From Mesorhizobium sp. AR07 (GTDB lineage Bacteria; Pseudomonadota; Alphaproteobacteria; Rhizobiales; Rhizobiaceae), in NCBI RefSeq assembly GCF_024746815.1, contig NZ_CP080525.1, positions 868,001 through 932,000 on the forward strand: 64,000 nt of DNA, in the 5' to 3' direction. The translations under genes were made by a program, and so were the position numbers. Below the pieces are notes generated by a model that did not search any database, was not told where the DNA came from, and saw only the letters and a program-made list of their open reading frames with translations. Of this stretch, positions 32,052 through 40,314 are shown piece by piece. Position 1 is the stretch's first letter. The number at the start of each line of letters is the position of its first letter.

Positions 32052-32417
32052 TCAGGTAGAAAACAGGCCTTCGAGTTTGCTGGTCAGTTCATCAAAGCTG
32101 AACGGTTTGCGAAGGACGGCACGGTTGCTGAAGCCTTCGCGCATATCGCGGTCGGTGTTGCCAGTCGAATAGATGAACGGCACGCCGCGCTCGGCAAGCG
32201 CGTCGGCCACGGTGTTGCTGTCGTAGCCATCCAGATTCATGTCCAGCATGACGGCATCGAACGTCTGCGCTTCGATCAGGGCAATCGCCTTTTCGATCGT
32301 GGCGGCTGAGGTCACTGATTGGCATCCAAGATCGCTCAGCATGTCCTCGATCATCATCAGGACCAGAATTTCATCCTCGACAACGAGCACGCGCCGACCA
32401 GAAAGCAGTTTATCCAT
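32052..32417 (-). CDS. Single-domain response regulator, 121 aa
   Basis: Stand-alone receiver domain: acidic pocket VVEDEI (Glu14/Asp15), phosphoacceptor Asp59 in VMLDMNLDG, the switch residue in FIYSTG, and Lys in LRKPFSFDEL. There is no output domain, so it probably acts as a phosphate sink or protein-binding switch. Its ATG overlaps the 3' end of the HWE kinase by 8 bp (32410-32417), so the kinase is the cognate partner. Similar kinase-receiver pairs in alphaproteobacteria (e.g. LovK-LovR) modulate the general stress response. Confidence 0.92.
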   Translation of the reverse strand: MDKLLSGRRVLVVEDEILVLMMIEDMLSDLGCQSVTSAATIEKAIALIEAQTFDAVMLDMNLDGYDSNTVADALAERGVPFIYSTGNTDRDMREGFSNRAVLRKPFSFDELTSKLEGLFST

Positions 32418-33462
32418 CGCGAATTCCTGGTACCGGAATGTTCATCGTGCAGATCAACCCGTCCGGGCGATAGTCAAGTTGCACGGTGCCTTCGAGCTCG
32501 TGGGTCAGGCCGCGCTCGATCACGCGCGAGCCGAACCCCTTTCGCAATGGCGGCGTAACCGGCGGTCCGCCCTTCTCTTGCCAGGTCAGGATCAGTCGGA
32601 GGCCCTCCGCCGTCGGCTCGATTGTCCAGTCGATCCGGATCGAGCCCTTGTCGTTGGAAAACGCACCGTATTTCACCGCATTGGTCGCGAGTTCGTTGAA
32701 GGCGATGCCAAGCGCCAGGGCCGCTCTTGTGGAAAGGCGGATGTTCTCGCCTGATATCAACAGGCGCTCTGCCCGCCCGTCGGTGACGCCGAACGGTTCG
32801 AGGGCATCGTGGAGCACATCGAGCAGCCCGGCGCTGTGCCAATTTTCACGGGTCAGCAAATTGTGCGACCGGGAGAGCGCAAACAGCCGAGACTCGACGG
32901 CTTCGCGGATCGCCCGTGGATCGGAATTCGCTCGCGATGCCTGCCAGACGATCGACTGTACCGTTGCCAGTGTGTTCTTCACGCGGTGGTTCAGTTCGTC
33001 GATGAGCATTTTGGATTGTGCCTGCTCCTCCTTGTGTTTGGTCAGATCGACCAAGGAGGCAAAATACTGGACGATGGCACCGCTCTTGTCCTGGACAGGA
33101 TTGGCGAAAAGGCCTGCCCAAAATTCGCTGCCATCCTTGCGCCTGTAAAGGATTTCCGTACCCGCCTCTACATTGGCTTCGAACTCGATCTTGATGCGTT
33201 TCAGCGCCCTGGTGTCGGCGCCGTCGGCCATCAGGAAATTGAAGGGCTGACCGAGGACTTCTTCCCTGGCGTATCCGGTCAGGGCGAGGAGGGCGTCATT
33301 GGCAAAAATGATGGGGTTGCCGAGTTCTTTTGCATCGGTGAAAACCATGGCCATTCGGGTTGTCTCGGCGGCAACAACAAACGGGCCAAGGTCGTCATGA
33401 AAGCCCTCGACTTCGGCTTCGGCGTCCTGCTGCGCTTCGGACTTGGCGACTACGCTGGACAT
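32410..33462 (-). CDS. HWE-family sensor kinase with LOV-derived PAS domain, 350 aa
   Basis: Cytosolic. An N-terminal PAS/LOV-like domain spans about 28-140 (IIFANDALLALTGYAREEVL, then YRRKDGSEFWAGLFANPVQD). The LOV signature GRNCRFLQ is replaced by GQPFNFLM (71-78), so the photoactive Cys is Phe74. Usual flavin-contacting Asn and Gln positions are also changed (Tyr106, Ala116, Leu137). The kinase is of the HWE type: H-box ELNHRVKNTLATVQSI with His159, and later FNELATNAVKYGAF and GFGSRVIERGL. It probably senses something other than blue light. The response regulator overlaps its end. Confidence 0.9.
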   Translation of the reverse strand: MSSVVAKSEAQQDAEAEVEGFHDDLGPFVVAAETTRMAMVFTDAKELGNPIIFANDALLALTGYAREEVLGQPFNFLMADGADTRALKRIKIEFEANVEAGTEILYRRKDGSEFWAGLFANPVQDKSGAIVQYFASLVDLTKHKEEQAQSKMLIDELNHRVKNTLATVQSIVWQASRANSDPRAIREAVESRLFALSRSHNLLTRENWHSAGLLDVLHDALEPFGVTDGRAERLLISGENIRLSTRAALALGIAFNELATNAVKYGAFSNDKGSIRIDWTIEPTAEGLRLILTWQEKGGPPVTPPLRKGFGSRVIERGLTHELEGTVQLDYRPDGLICTMNIPVPGIRDG

Positions 33463-33761
33463 GTCGTTAACCGGTCGGTGTCCGCTATGCCGTTGACCGC
33501 CATTGCGCTTCTCCCGTGGTTAAGGGGCGAAAGCGGATCGACTCCTTCAATCGCCAGCGCCCACTGGCGACCCTTGCTTTGTACGCTTCCGACACTCTAT
33601 TGGCGAGTCGTTCCACGCGCCCGTTGAATTGGCCGCCGCCACACAAATCCTCTGGGGCGATCGTCGCGCTCACGGCGCTGAACCAGAAAATTCCTTGAGC
33701 TGTCACGCGTACGAGAGAATATTCTACGATAGGTTTTCTTCCGGAAGATTGGGAGGCCAGC
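33463..33761. other. 299-bp divergent spacer
   Basis: Between the HWE kinase and the NTF2-like gene. No GGAAC promoter, repeat or RNA recognised; a minus-strand frame at 33485-33763 has no coding character. The ribosome site GGGAGG for the NTF2-like gene ends the spacer. Confidence 0.4.
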
Positions 33762-34121
33762 ATGAACGATCCAGCCGGGAGAAAACCTGTCTACGATCCC
33801 CAGCAACTGGAACCCCTGCTGGTATCGCGGCAGCATGTCGGCGATGTCGATGGCATGACGGCTTTGTTCGAACCCGATGCGGTGATCGACTGTGGTGGCG
33901 GACGTTTGCTGCGCGGCAGGGAGGCTATTCGCGGTTACTATCTCGAAATCGCGGCGTCAGGGCGAAAATTTGCTGTGGGCGACCAGCGGCCAGCTCTCAT
34001 TTGCGGCGACCTTGCTCTCACATCGACCCGACTTCCCGACGGCGACGTGACCAGCGAGGTTGCCCGGCGGCAAGGCGATGGCACCTGGCTGTGGGTGATC
34101 GACCGTTATTCCGTCACTTGA
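33762..34121 (+). CDS. NTF2-like / SnoaL-like protein, 119 aa
   Basis: Small single-domain cone-fold protein. LEPLLVSRQHVGDVDGMTAL with FEPDAVIDCGGG, GREAIRGYYLEIAASG and the C-terminal WLWVIDRYSV follow the SnoaL/nuclear transport factor 2 pattern (helix, FxPDAV, GxExIRxxY, GxWxxxxD). GGGAGG precedes the ATG. Such proteins are isomerases or ligand-binding accessory proteins; no partner enzyme is adjacent. Followed by a bidirectional hairpin at 34176-34200. Confidence 0.85.
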   Translation: MNDPAGRKPVYDPQQLEPLLVSRQHVGDVDGMTALFEPDAVIDCGGGRLLRGREAIRGYYLEIAASGRKFAVGDQRPALICGDLALTSTRLPDGDVTSEVARRQGDGTWLWVIDRYSVT

Positions 34122-34175
34122 GGGCTGACCCTGACGAATTTCGACGCGCGTCATTTCACAGCGCATCGCAAACAC

Positions 34176-34200
34176 AACCCGCGCCGCCGCGGCGCGGGTT
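34176..34200. terminator. GC-rich hairpin between convergent genes
   Basis: AACCCGCGCC (34176-34185), loop GCCGC, GGCGCGGGTT (34191-34200): a perfect 10-bp stem between the NTF2-like and DUF982 stop codons. The T-rich side is better on the minus strand (TTGTGTTTG), but it may serve both. Confidence 0.65.
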
Positions 34201-34228
34201 CTTGCAAGGTCGTCAAGACAACAGCCGC

Positions 34229-34531
34229 CTACCGCCGTAGCGCGTAAACGCTTGCCATGCTTTCGCCGGCCACCGGCAACGCCATGTCGTCGTCGAGCAG
34301 GCGCGTGATGCGGGCAAAGCCTGTAAACGCTTTCCTTGCTTCCTCGGCCGACATCTGGCCCGACAGAGCGGCCGAGCAGCAATTCAGCGCGCACTGATAA
34401 ACCGGACCGCGCCGTCCCGTCGGCCATTTCCGCAAGAACACCATGGCCTCGGCAACGCTATCGACTTCTTCAACAGGATGTCCCTGCCCGCGCGAAATTC
34501 GCACGGGCGAAAAGAAATGCAGATAATCCAT
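34229..34531 (-). CDS. DUF982 protein, 100 aa
   Basis: Carries the DUF982 pattern: FFSPVRISRGQGHPVEEVDS at the start, then AEAMVFLRKWPTGRRGPVYQCALNCCSAAL (read in two parts around residues 27-56), then EEARKAFTGFARITRLL. DUF982 proteins are short, soluble and almost confined to Rhizobiales; function unknown. A perfect-consensus EcfG promoter (GGAAC-N16-CGTT) lies 46 bp upstream, so it belongs to the general stress regulon by sequence. Confidence 0.85.
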   Translation of the reverse strand: MDYLHFFSPVRISRGQGHPVEEVDSVAEAMVFLRKWPTGRRGPVYQCALNCCSAALSGQMSAEEARKAFTGFARITRLLDDDMALPVAGESMASVYALRR

Positions 34532-34576
34532 CGTTTCCTCCCGGTCGACCGCGATGCGCCCGATCGAACCATATGA

Positions 34577-34601
34577 AACGCACCCTCACCCAGTTGGTTC
34601 C
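34577..34601 (-). promoter_or_regulatory. Sigma-EcfG-type promoter for the DUF982 gene
   Basis: Minus strand GGAAC (34601-34597), 16-base spacer, CGTT (34580-34577): exact consensus for the alphaproteobacterial general stress sigma factor. Confidence 0.7.
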
Positions 34602-34673
34602 ACGCAAAAAAAGAATCTTTAAGCAATTCGCAAGGTCGAATTCGGTCATCCATGCGTTGACGAACATGGTCGG

Positions 34674-35672
34674 CTATACCGCCGGGAAGTGGCAGGCCAC
34701 TTTGCGACCGGGTCGATATTCCCTGACCTCTGGCCGCTCCGAACGGCATCGTTCCACTGCAATCGGACATCGAGGGTGGAAACGGCACCCGGATGGAGGT
34801 TTGAGCGGGCTCGGCACGTCCCCGGTCAGGATGATGCGCTTGCGTGTCCCGCTAGGTGTTGTCTCCACGACAGGAACCGCCGAGATCAGCGCCTGGCTAT
34901 AGGGATGGGCTGGTGTTGCAAACACCTCTTCCGCCGGACCTTCTTCGACGATCGAGCCGAGATACATGACCGCGATACGGGTCGAGACCTGGCGCACCAC
35001 CGACAGGTCGTGGGCGATGAAAATATAGGTGAGTTTCAGCTTCTCCTGGAGATCGGCGAGCAGGTTGACGATCTGCGCCTGCACCGACACGTCGAGCGCC
35101 GAGACGGGTTCATCCAACACGACGAGATCGGGGTTGAGGGCGATAGCCCGCGCGATGCCAACACGCTGGCGCTGTCCGCCGGAGAACTCGTGCGGATACC
35201 GCATCACATGGTCCGGCTGCAGCCCCACGAGCTCAAATAGTTCCGCGACGCGCCTGGTGATCTCTCTGGACGAAAGCCTGGTATGGATGCGCAACGGTTC
35301 TGCCACCAGGTCGCCGACGCGCCGGCGCGGATTGAGCGAGGCTGATGGGTCCTGGAAGACCATTTGCAGGCGGCGCCGGAGCGGCCTGAGTTCGGACAGC
35401 GACTTCGAGGTGATGTCGTCACCTTCGAAAAGGAGCTGACCGTCTGATATGTCGTAGAGTCTCACAAGGCAGCGCGCCAGCGTGGACTTGCCGCATCCGG
35501 ATTCCCCGACCAGCCCGACAGTCTCGCCGCGCCGAACTGTCAGGGAAACATTGTCGACCGCGTGGACTGTTCGCTTGCCTTCGGCGGAAAAGCGGGTGCC
35601 AATCGAGAAACGCTTACCGAGCGAACGCGTTTCGAGGATTGGCCGGTCCGTATCGTTCATCTGTCCGCTCAT
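34674..35672 (-). CDS. Peptide ABC transporter ATP-binding protein (DppF/OppF-like), 332 aa
   Basis: Nucleotide-binding subunit. Walker A GESGCGKSTL (about 57-66), Q-loop region QMVFQDPSASLNPR, signature FSGGQRQRVGIARA, Walker B DLVVLDEPVSALD. The C-terminal oligopeptide/dipeptide extension is FHPRCPIAVERCRSERPE, diagnostic of Opp/Dpp ATPases. ATG 35672 overlaps the stop of the preceding ATPase by 4 bp; an in-frame ATG at 35660 is an alternative. It is the last gene of a seven-gene operon that begins with the aminopeptidase at 42783. Confidence 0.95.
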   Translation of the reverse strand: MSGQMNDTDRPILETRSLGKRFSIGTRFSAEGKRTVHAVDNVSLTVRRGETVGLVGESGCGKSTLARCLVRLYDISDGQLLFEGDDITSKSLSELRPLRRRLQMVFQDPSASLNPRRRVGDLVAEPLRIHTRLSSREITRRVAELFELVGLQPDHVMRYPHEFSGGQRQRVGIARAIALNPDLVVLDEPVSALDVSVQAQIVNLLADLQEKLKLTYIFIAHDLSVVRQVSTRIAVMYLGSIVEEGPAEEVFATPAHPYSQALISAVPVVETTPSGTRKRIILTGDVPSPLKPPSGCRFHPRCPIAVERCRSERPEVREYRPGRKVACHFPAV

Positions 35673-36628
35673 GCCTGCGCCACCCGGAAGCATGCCGCGG
35701 CGTGAGTGCCGACGCCAAGATCAGGCTTGTCGGTCACGCAGGGCTCGTAATGAACCGGGCACCGCGGACCGAAGGCGCAGCCTTGCGGCAATCGCAGCAG
35801 CGACGGCGGTGCGCCGGGAATGGCCGGCAGGCGGCGCGGTTTTTCACCGGTCAGCGGCGGAATCGAACCCAGCAGCGCGCGCGTATAGGGGTGTCGCGGG
35901 TCGGAAAACAGCTCCATGCGGCTGCCGCGTTCCACAACGCGGCCTGCATACATGACCATGACCCGGTCTGCGAGTTCGGAGACCACCCCCATGTCATGCG
36001 TTATGAAGACCACCGCCGAATTGTATGTCGCGCGCAGCTTGCGTACGAGATCGAGAATGCCGGCCTGCACCGTGACGTCGAGCGCCGTGGTCGGCTCGTC
36101 GGCCACCAGCAGTGTCGGATTGCAGGACAAAGCCATTGCAATCACCGCCCGCTGGCGCATGCCGCCGGAAAGCTGGTGCGGGTAGCGCGACATCGCCTCG
36201 TGCGGATTGGGAAAATTCACTTCGGCCAGCAGTTCCTCCACGCGCTCCATTGCCTTGGACTTGCTGATGGTGCGATGCGCACGGATCTGTTCGGCGATCT
36301 GCCAGCCGATCGTGTAGACCGGCGTCAGCGCCGTCATTGGATCCTGGAAGATCATCGCGATCTCGTTGCCGCGCAGGCGCCTGAGCTCGCGCGCGGGCAG
36401 TCCCACCAGTTCGCGACCCTTGTAGCGGATCGAGCCTTCGATGGCTGCGTTGGGATCGGTGATCAGGCCCATGACCGCCAGCAGCGACACGGTCTTTCCA
36501 GAGCCGGATTCGCCGACGACGCCGAGGATCTCACCTTCTTCGAGATCGAAGGAAACGCCATCGATGGCCCGCACCAGGCCGTCATTGGTACGGAAGGATA
36601 CCCTGAGGTCACGCACCGACAGTATCAT
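35669..36628 (-). CDS. Peptide ABC transporter ATP-binding protein (DppD/OppD-like), 319 aa
   Basis: Walker A GESGSGKTVSLL (about 36-47), MIFQDPMTALTPVY, signature LSGGMRQRAVIAMAL, Walker B TLLVADEPTTALD. The C-terminal Cys-containing oligopeptide motif is FGPRCPVHYEPC, where DppD-type proteins may bind an Fe-S cluster. It overlaps the permease upstream by 4 bp (36625-36628) and the next ATPase by 4 bp, so the whole block is translationally coupled. Confidence 0.95.
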   Translation of the reverse strand: MILSVRDLRVSFRTNDGLVRAIDGVSFDLEEGEILGVVGESGSGKTVSLLAVMGLITDPNAAIEGSIRYKGRELVGLPARELRRLRGNEIAMIFQDPMTALTPVYTIGWQIAEQIRAHRTISKSKAMERVEELLAEVNFPNPHEAMSRYPHQLSGGMRQRAVIAMALSCNPTLLVADEPTTALDVTVQAGILDLVRKLRATYNSAVVFITHDMGVVSELADRVMVMYAGRVVERGSRMELFSDPRHPYTRALLGSIPPLTGEKPRRLPAIPGAPPSLLRLPQGCAFGPRCPVHYEPCVTDKPDLGVGTHAAACFRVAQA

Positions 36629-37596
36629 GATGTCCTCAGGCGCGGATCGAGCAGGATGTAGACGAAGTCGACCACCGCGTTGGCGATGACCACGAACATG
36701 GAAGCGTACATGACTGTCGCCATGATCATCGGCAGATCAAGGTTCTGCAGCGCGTCATAGGTGAGCTTGCCAATGCCATGCAGCCCGAACACCACCTCCG
36801 TCAACAGGGCGGAGCCTCCCACCAGGGCGCCGAAATCCAGGCCGAACAAGGTGATGAAGGCGATGAGCGACGTGCGCAGGGCATGGCGCAGCAGGATGCG
36901 GGTCTCCGACAGCCCCTTGGCGCGCGCCGTGCGGATATAGTCTTCCTGCAGGGATTCGATGATTGCCGCTCGCAAGACGCGCCCGTAGATGCCGATGTAG
37001 AGAATGGCCAGCGTGATCCACGGAATGACCAAGGTCAGGAACCAGCCCTTTGGATCGTCGGAAAAATTCTTGTAGCCGAGCGGCGGCACCCAGGAGAACA
37101 GCCAGCTGTCGTGATAGCGGCTCTGGGTGATCAGGTTCATCACCTCGCCCAGCCAGTAGACCGGCATGGAAATGCCGAGCAACCCCAGCGCCATGAGAAT
37201 CTTGTCCAGCCAGCTGTCGCGGGTCGCGGCGGCGACGATGCCGATGATGATGGACACAACCACCCACAGGATCGCCGCCCCGAACACCAGCGACAGCGTG
37301 ACCGGGATCGAATCCAGCACCGCCGGCACCACCTTCCAGCCGCGATTGACGAAGGAGGTCAGATCGCCGGTGACGAAGATCTTCTCCATCATCTTTGCAT
37401 ACTGCACGTAAAGTGGCCGGTCGAAGCCGAAGTTGTGGCGCACCGCTTCCAGCACTTCGGGCGATGCGTTGCGGCCGGCGATGCGCGCCGCGGGATCGGC
37501 GCCCGGCGTCGCGAAAAAGATCAGGAAGACGATGACAGAGATGCCGAACATTACGAACAGCATCTGACCGAACCGGCGCAGGATTGCGTAGATCAT
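36625..37596 (-). CDS. Peptide ABC transporter permease (DppB-like), 323 aa
   Basis: First helix AILRRFGQMLFVMFGISVIVFLIFF, followed by the periplasmic loop with ATPGADPAARIAGRNASPE, typical of DppB/OppB. Six helices in total. The EAA loop DYIRTARAKGLSETRILLRH contacts the ATPases. In this operon the DppB-like gene follows the DppC-like gene, the reverse of the usual dppABCDF order. Its first base overlaps the last base of the upstream permease gene. Confidence 0.94.
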   Translation of the reverse strand: MIYAILRRFGQMLFVMFGISVIVFLIFFATPGADPAARIAGRNASPEVLEAVRHNFGFDRPLYVQYAKMMEKIFVTGDLTSFVNRGWKVVPAVLDSIPVTLSLVFGAAILWVVVSIIIGIVAAATRDSWLDKILMALGLLGISMPVYWLGEVMNLITQSRYHDSWLFSWVPPLGYKNFSDDPKGWFLTLVIPWITLAILYIGIYGRVLRAAIIESLQEDYIRTARAKGLSETRILLRHALRTSLIAFITLFGLDFGALVGGSALLTEVVFGLHGIGKLTYDALQNLDLPMIMATVMYASMFVVIANAVVDFVYILLDPRLRTS

Positions 37597-38612
37597 CAGT
37601 CGCGCCCCAGCCGAACCTTGGAGCGCGGGTCAAGCGCGTCGCGCAGGCCGTCACCAAAGACATTGAGCGCCATGACGGAAATGGCGATCGCCAGGCCCGG
37701 CGCCAGCGCCACCAGCGGCCGTGTGTAGAGCAATGCCTGTCCGTCCTGGATGATGGTGCCCCAGCTCGCCGCGGGCGGTTGCACGCCGATCGACAGGAAG
37801 GAGAGTGCCGATTCCGTGAGCATGTTCAGCGCCATCATCAGCGGCACGAAGACGATCAGCGTCGTGGTGATGTTGGGCAGGATGTCGCGCCACAGGATGC
37901 GCCATCCCGGTACGCCCAGATTGATCGCGGCGAGCACGAATTCGCTGTGGCGCAGCGACAGAACCTGCCCGCGTATGGGACGCGCCACATAAGGCACGTA
38001 GACGATGCCGATGATGATGACCGGCAGCCACAGGCTGCCGGATTCGATCTCGATCGGCCCGATCGAGATGCCTTGCGCGATGGTGACGATGGAAAGCGAA
38101 ATCGCCAGCAGATAGATCGGAAACGCCCACAGGACATCCAGCAAGCGCGACAGCACCGTGTCGGTGACGCCGCCGAAATAGCCGGCGACCAGTCCGGCCG
38201 CCGTACCCAGGATCAGCGTGAAGATCGTGGCTGCCCCGGAGATCAACAGCGAGCTGAGACCGCCATAGAGCATCCTGGCCATGACGTCGCGCCCCTGGCT
38301 GTCGGCGCCAAGGAAATAATTGCCGAGCCGCCAGGTCGGACCGAGCGGCGTGTAGCCAAGCCCAAGCCCCTCCGTGGACTGCTCCATCACGGGAACGTCG
38401 GCGCCGTCGATCTGTATGACGGCGTCGAGCGTCGAGGCGAATGGGTCCACACCAGCCCATTTCGCATAGAGAGGCGCACTCAGACAGGCGAGAACGATGA
38501 GGAGGAACACGGCCAGGGATGCCATGGCAGCCCTGTCCCTTGCCAGCTTCGCAAACGCGACGGCCCAGGGCCCTCGCGTCTTGCGCGGCATGGCGGTAGC
38601 TTGGTTCGACAC
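37596..38612 (-). CDS. Peptide ABC transporter permease (DppC-like), 338 aa
   Basis: N-terminal OppC_N region (FAKLARDRAAMASLAVFLLI, then LACLSAPLYA). LGADSQGRDVMARMLYGGLSSL is the DppC/OppC signature. EAA-type loop INLGVPGWRILWRDILPN. The inserted stretch at about 60-95 (PFASTLDAVIQIDGADVPVM) is longer than in E. coli DppC. It follows the substrate-binding gene by 22 bp and precedes the DppB-like permease. Confidence 0.94.
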   Translation of the reverse strand: MSNQATAMPRKTRGPWAVAFAKLARDRAAMASLAVFLLIVLACLSAPLYAKWAGVDPFASTLDAVIQIDGADVPVMEQSTEGLGLGYTPLGPTWRLGNYFLGADSQGRDVMARMLYGGLSSLLISGAATIFTLILGTAAGLVAGYFGGVTDTVLSRLLDVLWAFPIYLLAISLSIVTIAQGISIGPIEIESGSLWLPVIIIGIVYVPYVARPIRGQVLSLRHSEFVLAAINLGVPGWRILWRDILPNITTTLIVFVPLMMALNMLTESALSFLSIGVQPPAASWGTIIQDGQALLYTRPLVALAPGLAIAISVMALNVFGDGLRDALDPRSKVRLGRD

Positions 38613-38634
38613 GGGCGTGCCCCTCCGCAGTTCG

Positions 38635-40296
38635 TTACTGCACCCAGGACTGGGTGATCATCCAGTTGAACTGCCGGTTGAACCTGAAATTGCCGACGCG
38701 TTTGCTGACGAAGTCGAGCCGCTTCGGCGTGAAGAGGCCGACGGCCGGTGCCTTGTCCGTGACTTGCTTGTCGACTTCGGCCCACAATTTGTCGGCGGCT
38801 TTCTGATCGGTCACGCCGAGATCCAACGCCTTTTGCATCTTGGCGTCGATATCCTTGTCGCAGAAGCCGGCTATGTTGATCGAAGCGTCCGAACCTTCGC
38901 GGAAGGATGCGCAGCTGAACAGGATGTTCAGGAAGTCCGAAGCCGCGGGATAGTCCTTGTACCACTGGGTGACCGACATCTGCACTTTGTTGTTGGTGTT
39001 CTGGATGTAGGTGAACTGAATGTTGGACGAGATCGGCTTGACGTCGGCGACATAGCCGATGCTGGTCAGCACGCTCTGCAGATAGACGCCAATGGACCGT
39101 GAAACGGCGGTATCCTCGACGATGATGGTCACCTTCTGGCCCTTGGTGCCGGATTCCTCGACGAGCTGTTTTGCTTTGTCGAGATCGGGCGCCGACCATT
39201 TGGCTCCGGGGTTCTTGGTGAAGGGGCAATAGTCTTCATGGCCGGGGAAGTCCGGAGGCAAGACCTGGCAGACCGGCGAGGCCAGCACCTTGCCGCCGAA
39301 CAGCTTGACCAGTGTGTTGCGGTCGATCGCGTAGGCAACAGCCTGGCGGGCCTTTTCGTTGTCGAACGGAGCGAGACGGTTGTTCAGCGGCGCATACCAC
39401 CATGCCGAAAGCGGCGAAATGTGCAACTGGTCCATGGACTTGCTGCCAAGTTCGCCCAGGCGGTCGCTCGGCAGAGCGTCGAACATCCAGTCCGCTTCGC
39501 CGTTCTGGATCGCGGTGACGGCCGCTTCCTCGGACAGGCCGAAATCATATTGGACGACATCTGGATAGCCGTCCGGCTGCGCTTCCTCGCTCCACTGCTT
39601 GAAATTGGGATTGCGCGAAACCGTCATGCCCTTGTTGGGATCGAAGGTGGAGATCATGTACGGGCCGGTGCTGGGAATGGGCTTGGAACCCATGTCTTCC
39701 ACGGGCGTGTCCGCCGGCAGGACCACGGCATGGGGCAAGGCAAGCTTGTACAGCAGCTCGGCATCCGGCTTGGTGATGTTGATGGTGATGGTGCCGGCCG
39801 CATCGTCGCCGACAATGCCGCCTTCCAGCGTGCAGCTCTTGGTGTCGGCCAGGCATTTGTCGGCGCCGACGATGCCGGCATAGAAGGTACCGGAAGTCGG
39901 CCCGGAAACCTTGAAGATGCGCTGGAAGGAGGCGACAACGTCCTTTACGCCAAGATCCTGGCCGCTGGAGAACTTGATGCCCTTGCGCAGCTTGAAGGTG
40001 AAGGTCTTGCCGTCATTGCTGACCTGCGGCAGCGCCTCGGCCAGATCGGGAACGATGGTGAAGCCGTCCATGCCTTCGGCTTTGCGGAACGCGACCAGGC
40101 CGTCATAGATCGGCTGGTAGAACTGCCAGCCCTGGTCGGTATAATTGATGTGCGGATCGAGTGTTCCCGCCGCTGAGCGGGCCAGCAAGCGAATGGTGCC
40201 GCCGCGGTGTCCCTTGAGATATTCGGCCTGCGCCGGAGCCAGCCACGTGCCCGCCAGCAATGCCGCGGCTGACGCCGCCAGAAGCAGTTTCTTCAT
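38635..40296 (-). CDS. Peptide ABC transporter substrate-binding protein (family 5), 553 aa
   Basis: Signal peptide of about 24 residues (LLLAASAAALLAGTWLAPAQA). The mature part begins YLKGHRGGTIRLLARSAAGT and has the SBP family 5 core: LAEALPQVSNDGKTFTFKLR, KGIKFSSGQ, and ARQAVAYAIDRNTLVKLFG, where ARQAVAYAIDR is the family hallmark. At 553 aa it is typical for DppA/OppA-type periplasmic proteins. Its neighbours, two peptidases upstream and four transporter subunits downstream, suggest that short peptides are the ligand. Confidence 0.94.
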   Translation of the reverse strand: MKKLLLAASAAALLAGTWLAPAQAEYLKGHRGGTIRLLARSAAGTLDPHINYTDQGWQFYQPIYDGLVAFRKAEGMDGFTIVPDLAEALPQVSNDGKTFTFKLRKGIKFSSGQDLGVKDVVASFQRIFKVSGPTSGTFYAGIVGADKCLADTKSCTLEGGIVGDDAAGTITINITKPDAELLYKLALPHAVVLPADTPVEDMGSKPIPSTGPYMISTFDPNKGMTVSRNPNFKQWSEEAQPDGYPDVVQYDFGLSEEAAVTAIQNGEADWMFDALPSDRLGELGSKSMDQLHISPLSAWWYAPLNNRLAPFDNEKARQAVAYAIDRNTLVKLFGGKVLASPVCQVLPPDFPGHEDYCPFTKNPGAKWSAPDLDKAKQLVEESGTKGQKVTIIVEDTAVSRSIGVYLQSVLTSIGYVADVKPISSNIQFTYIQNTNNKVQMSVTQWYKDYPAASDFLNILFSCASFREGSDASINIAGFCDKDIDAKMQKALDLGVTDQKAADKLWAEVDKQVTDKAPAVGLFTPKRLDFVSKRVGNFRFNRQFNWMITQSWVQ

Positions 40297-40314
40297 GTCT
40301 TGATTCCCCTTTTC

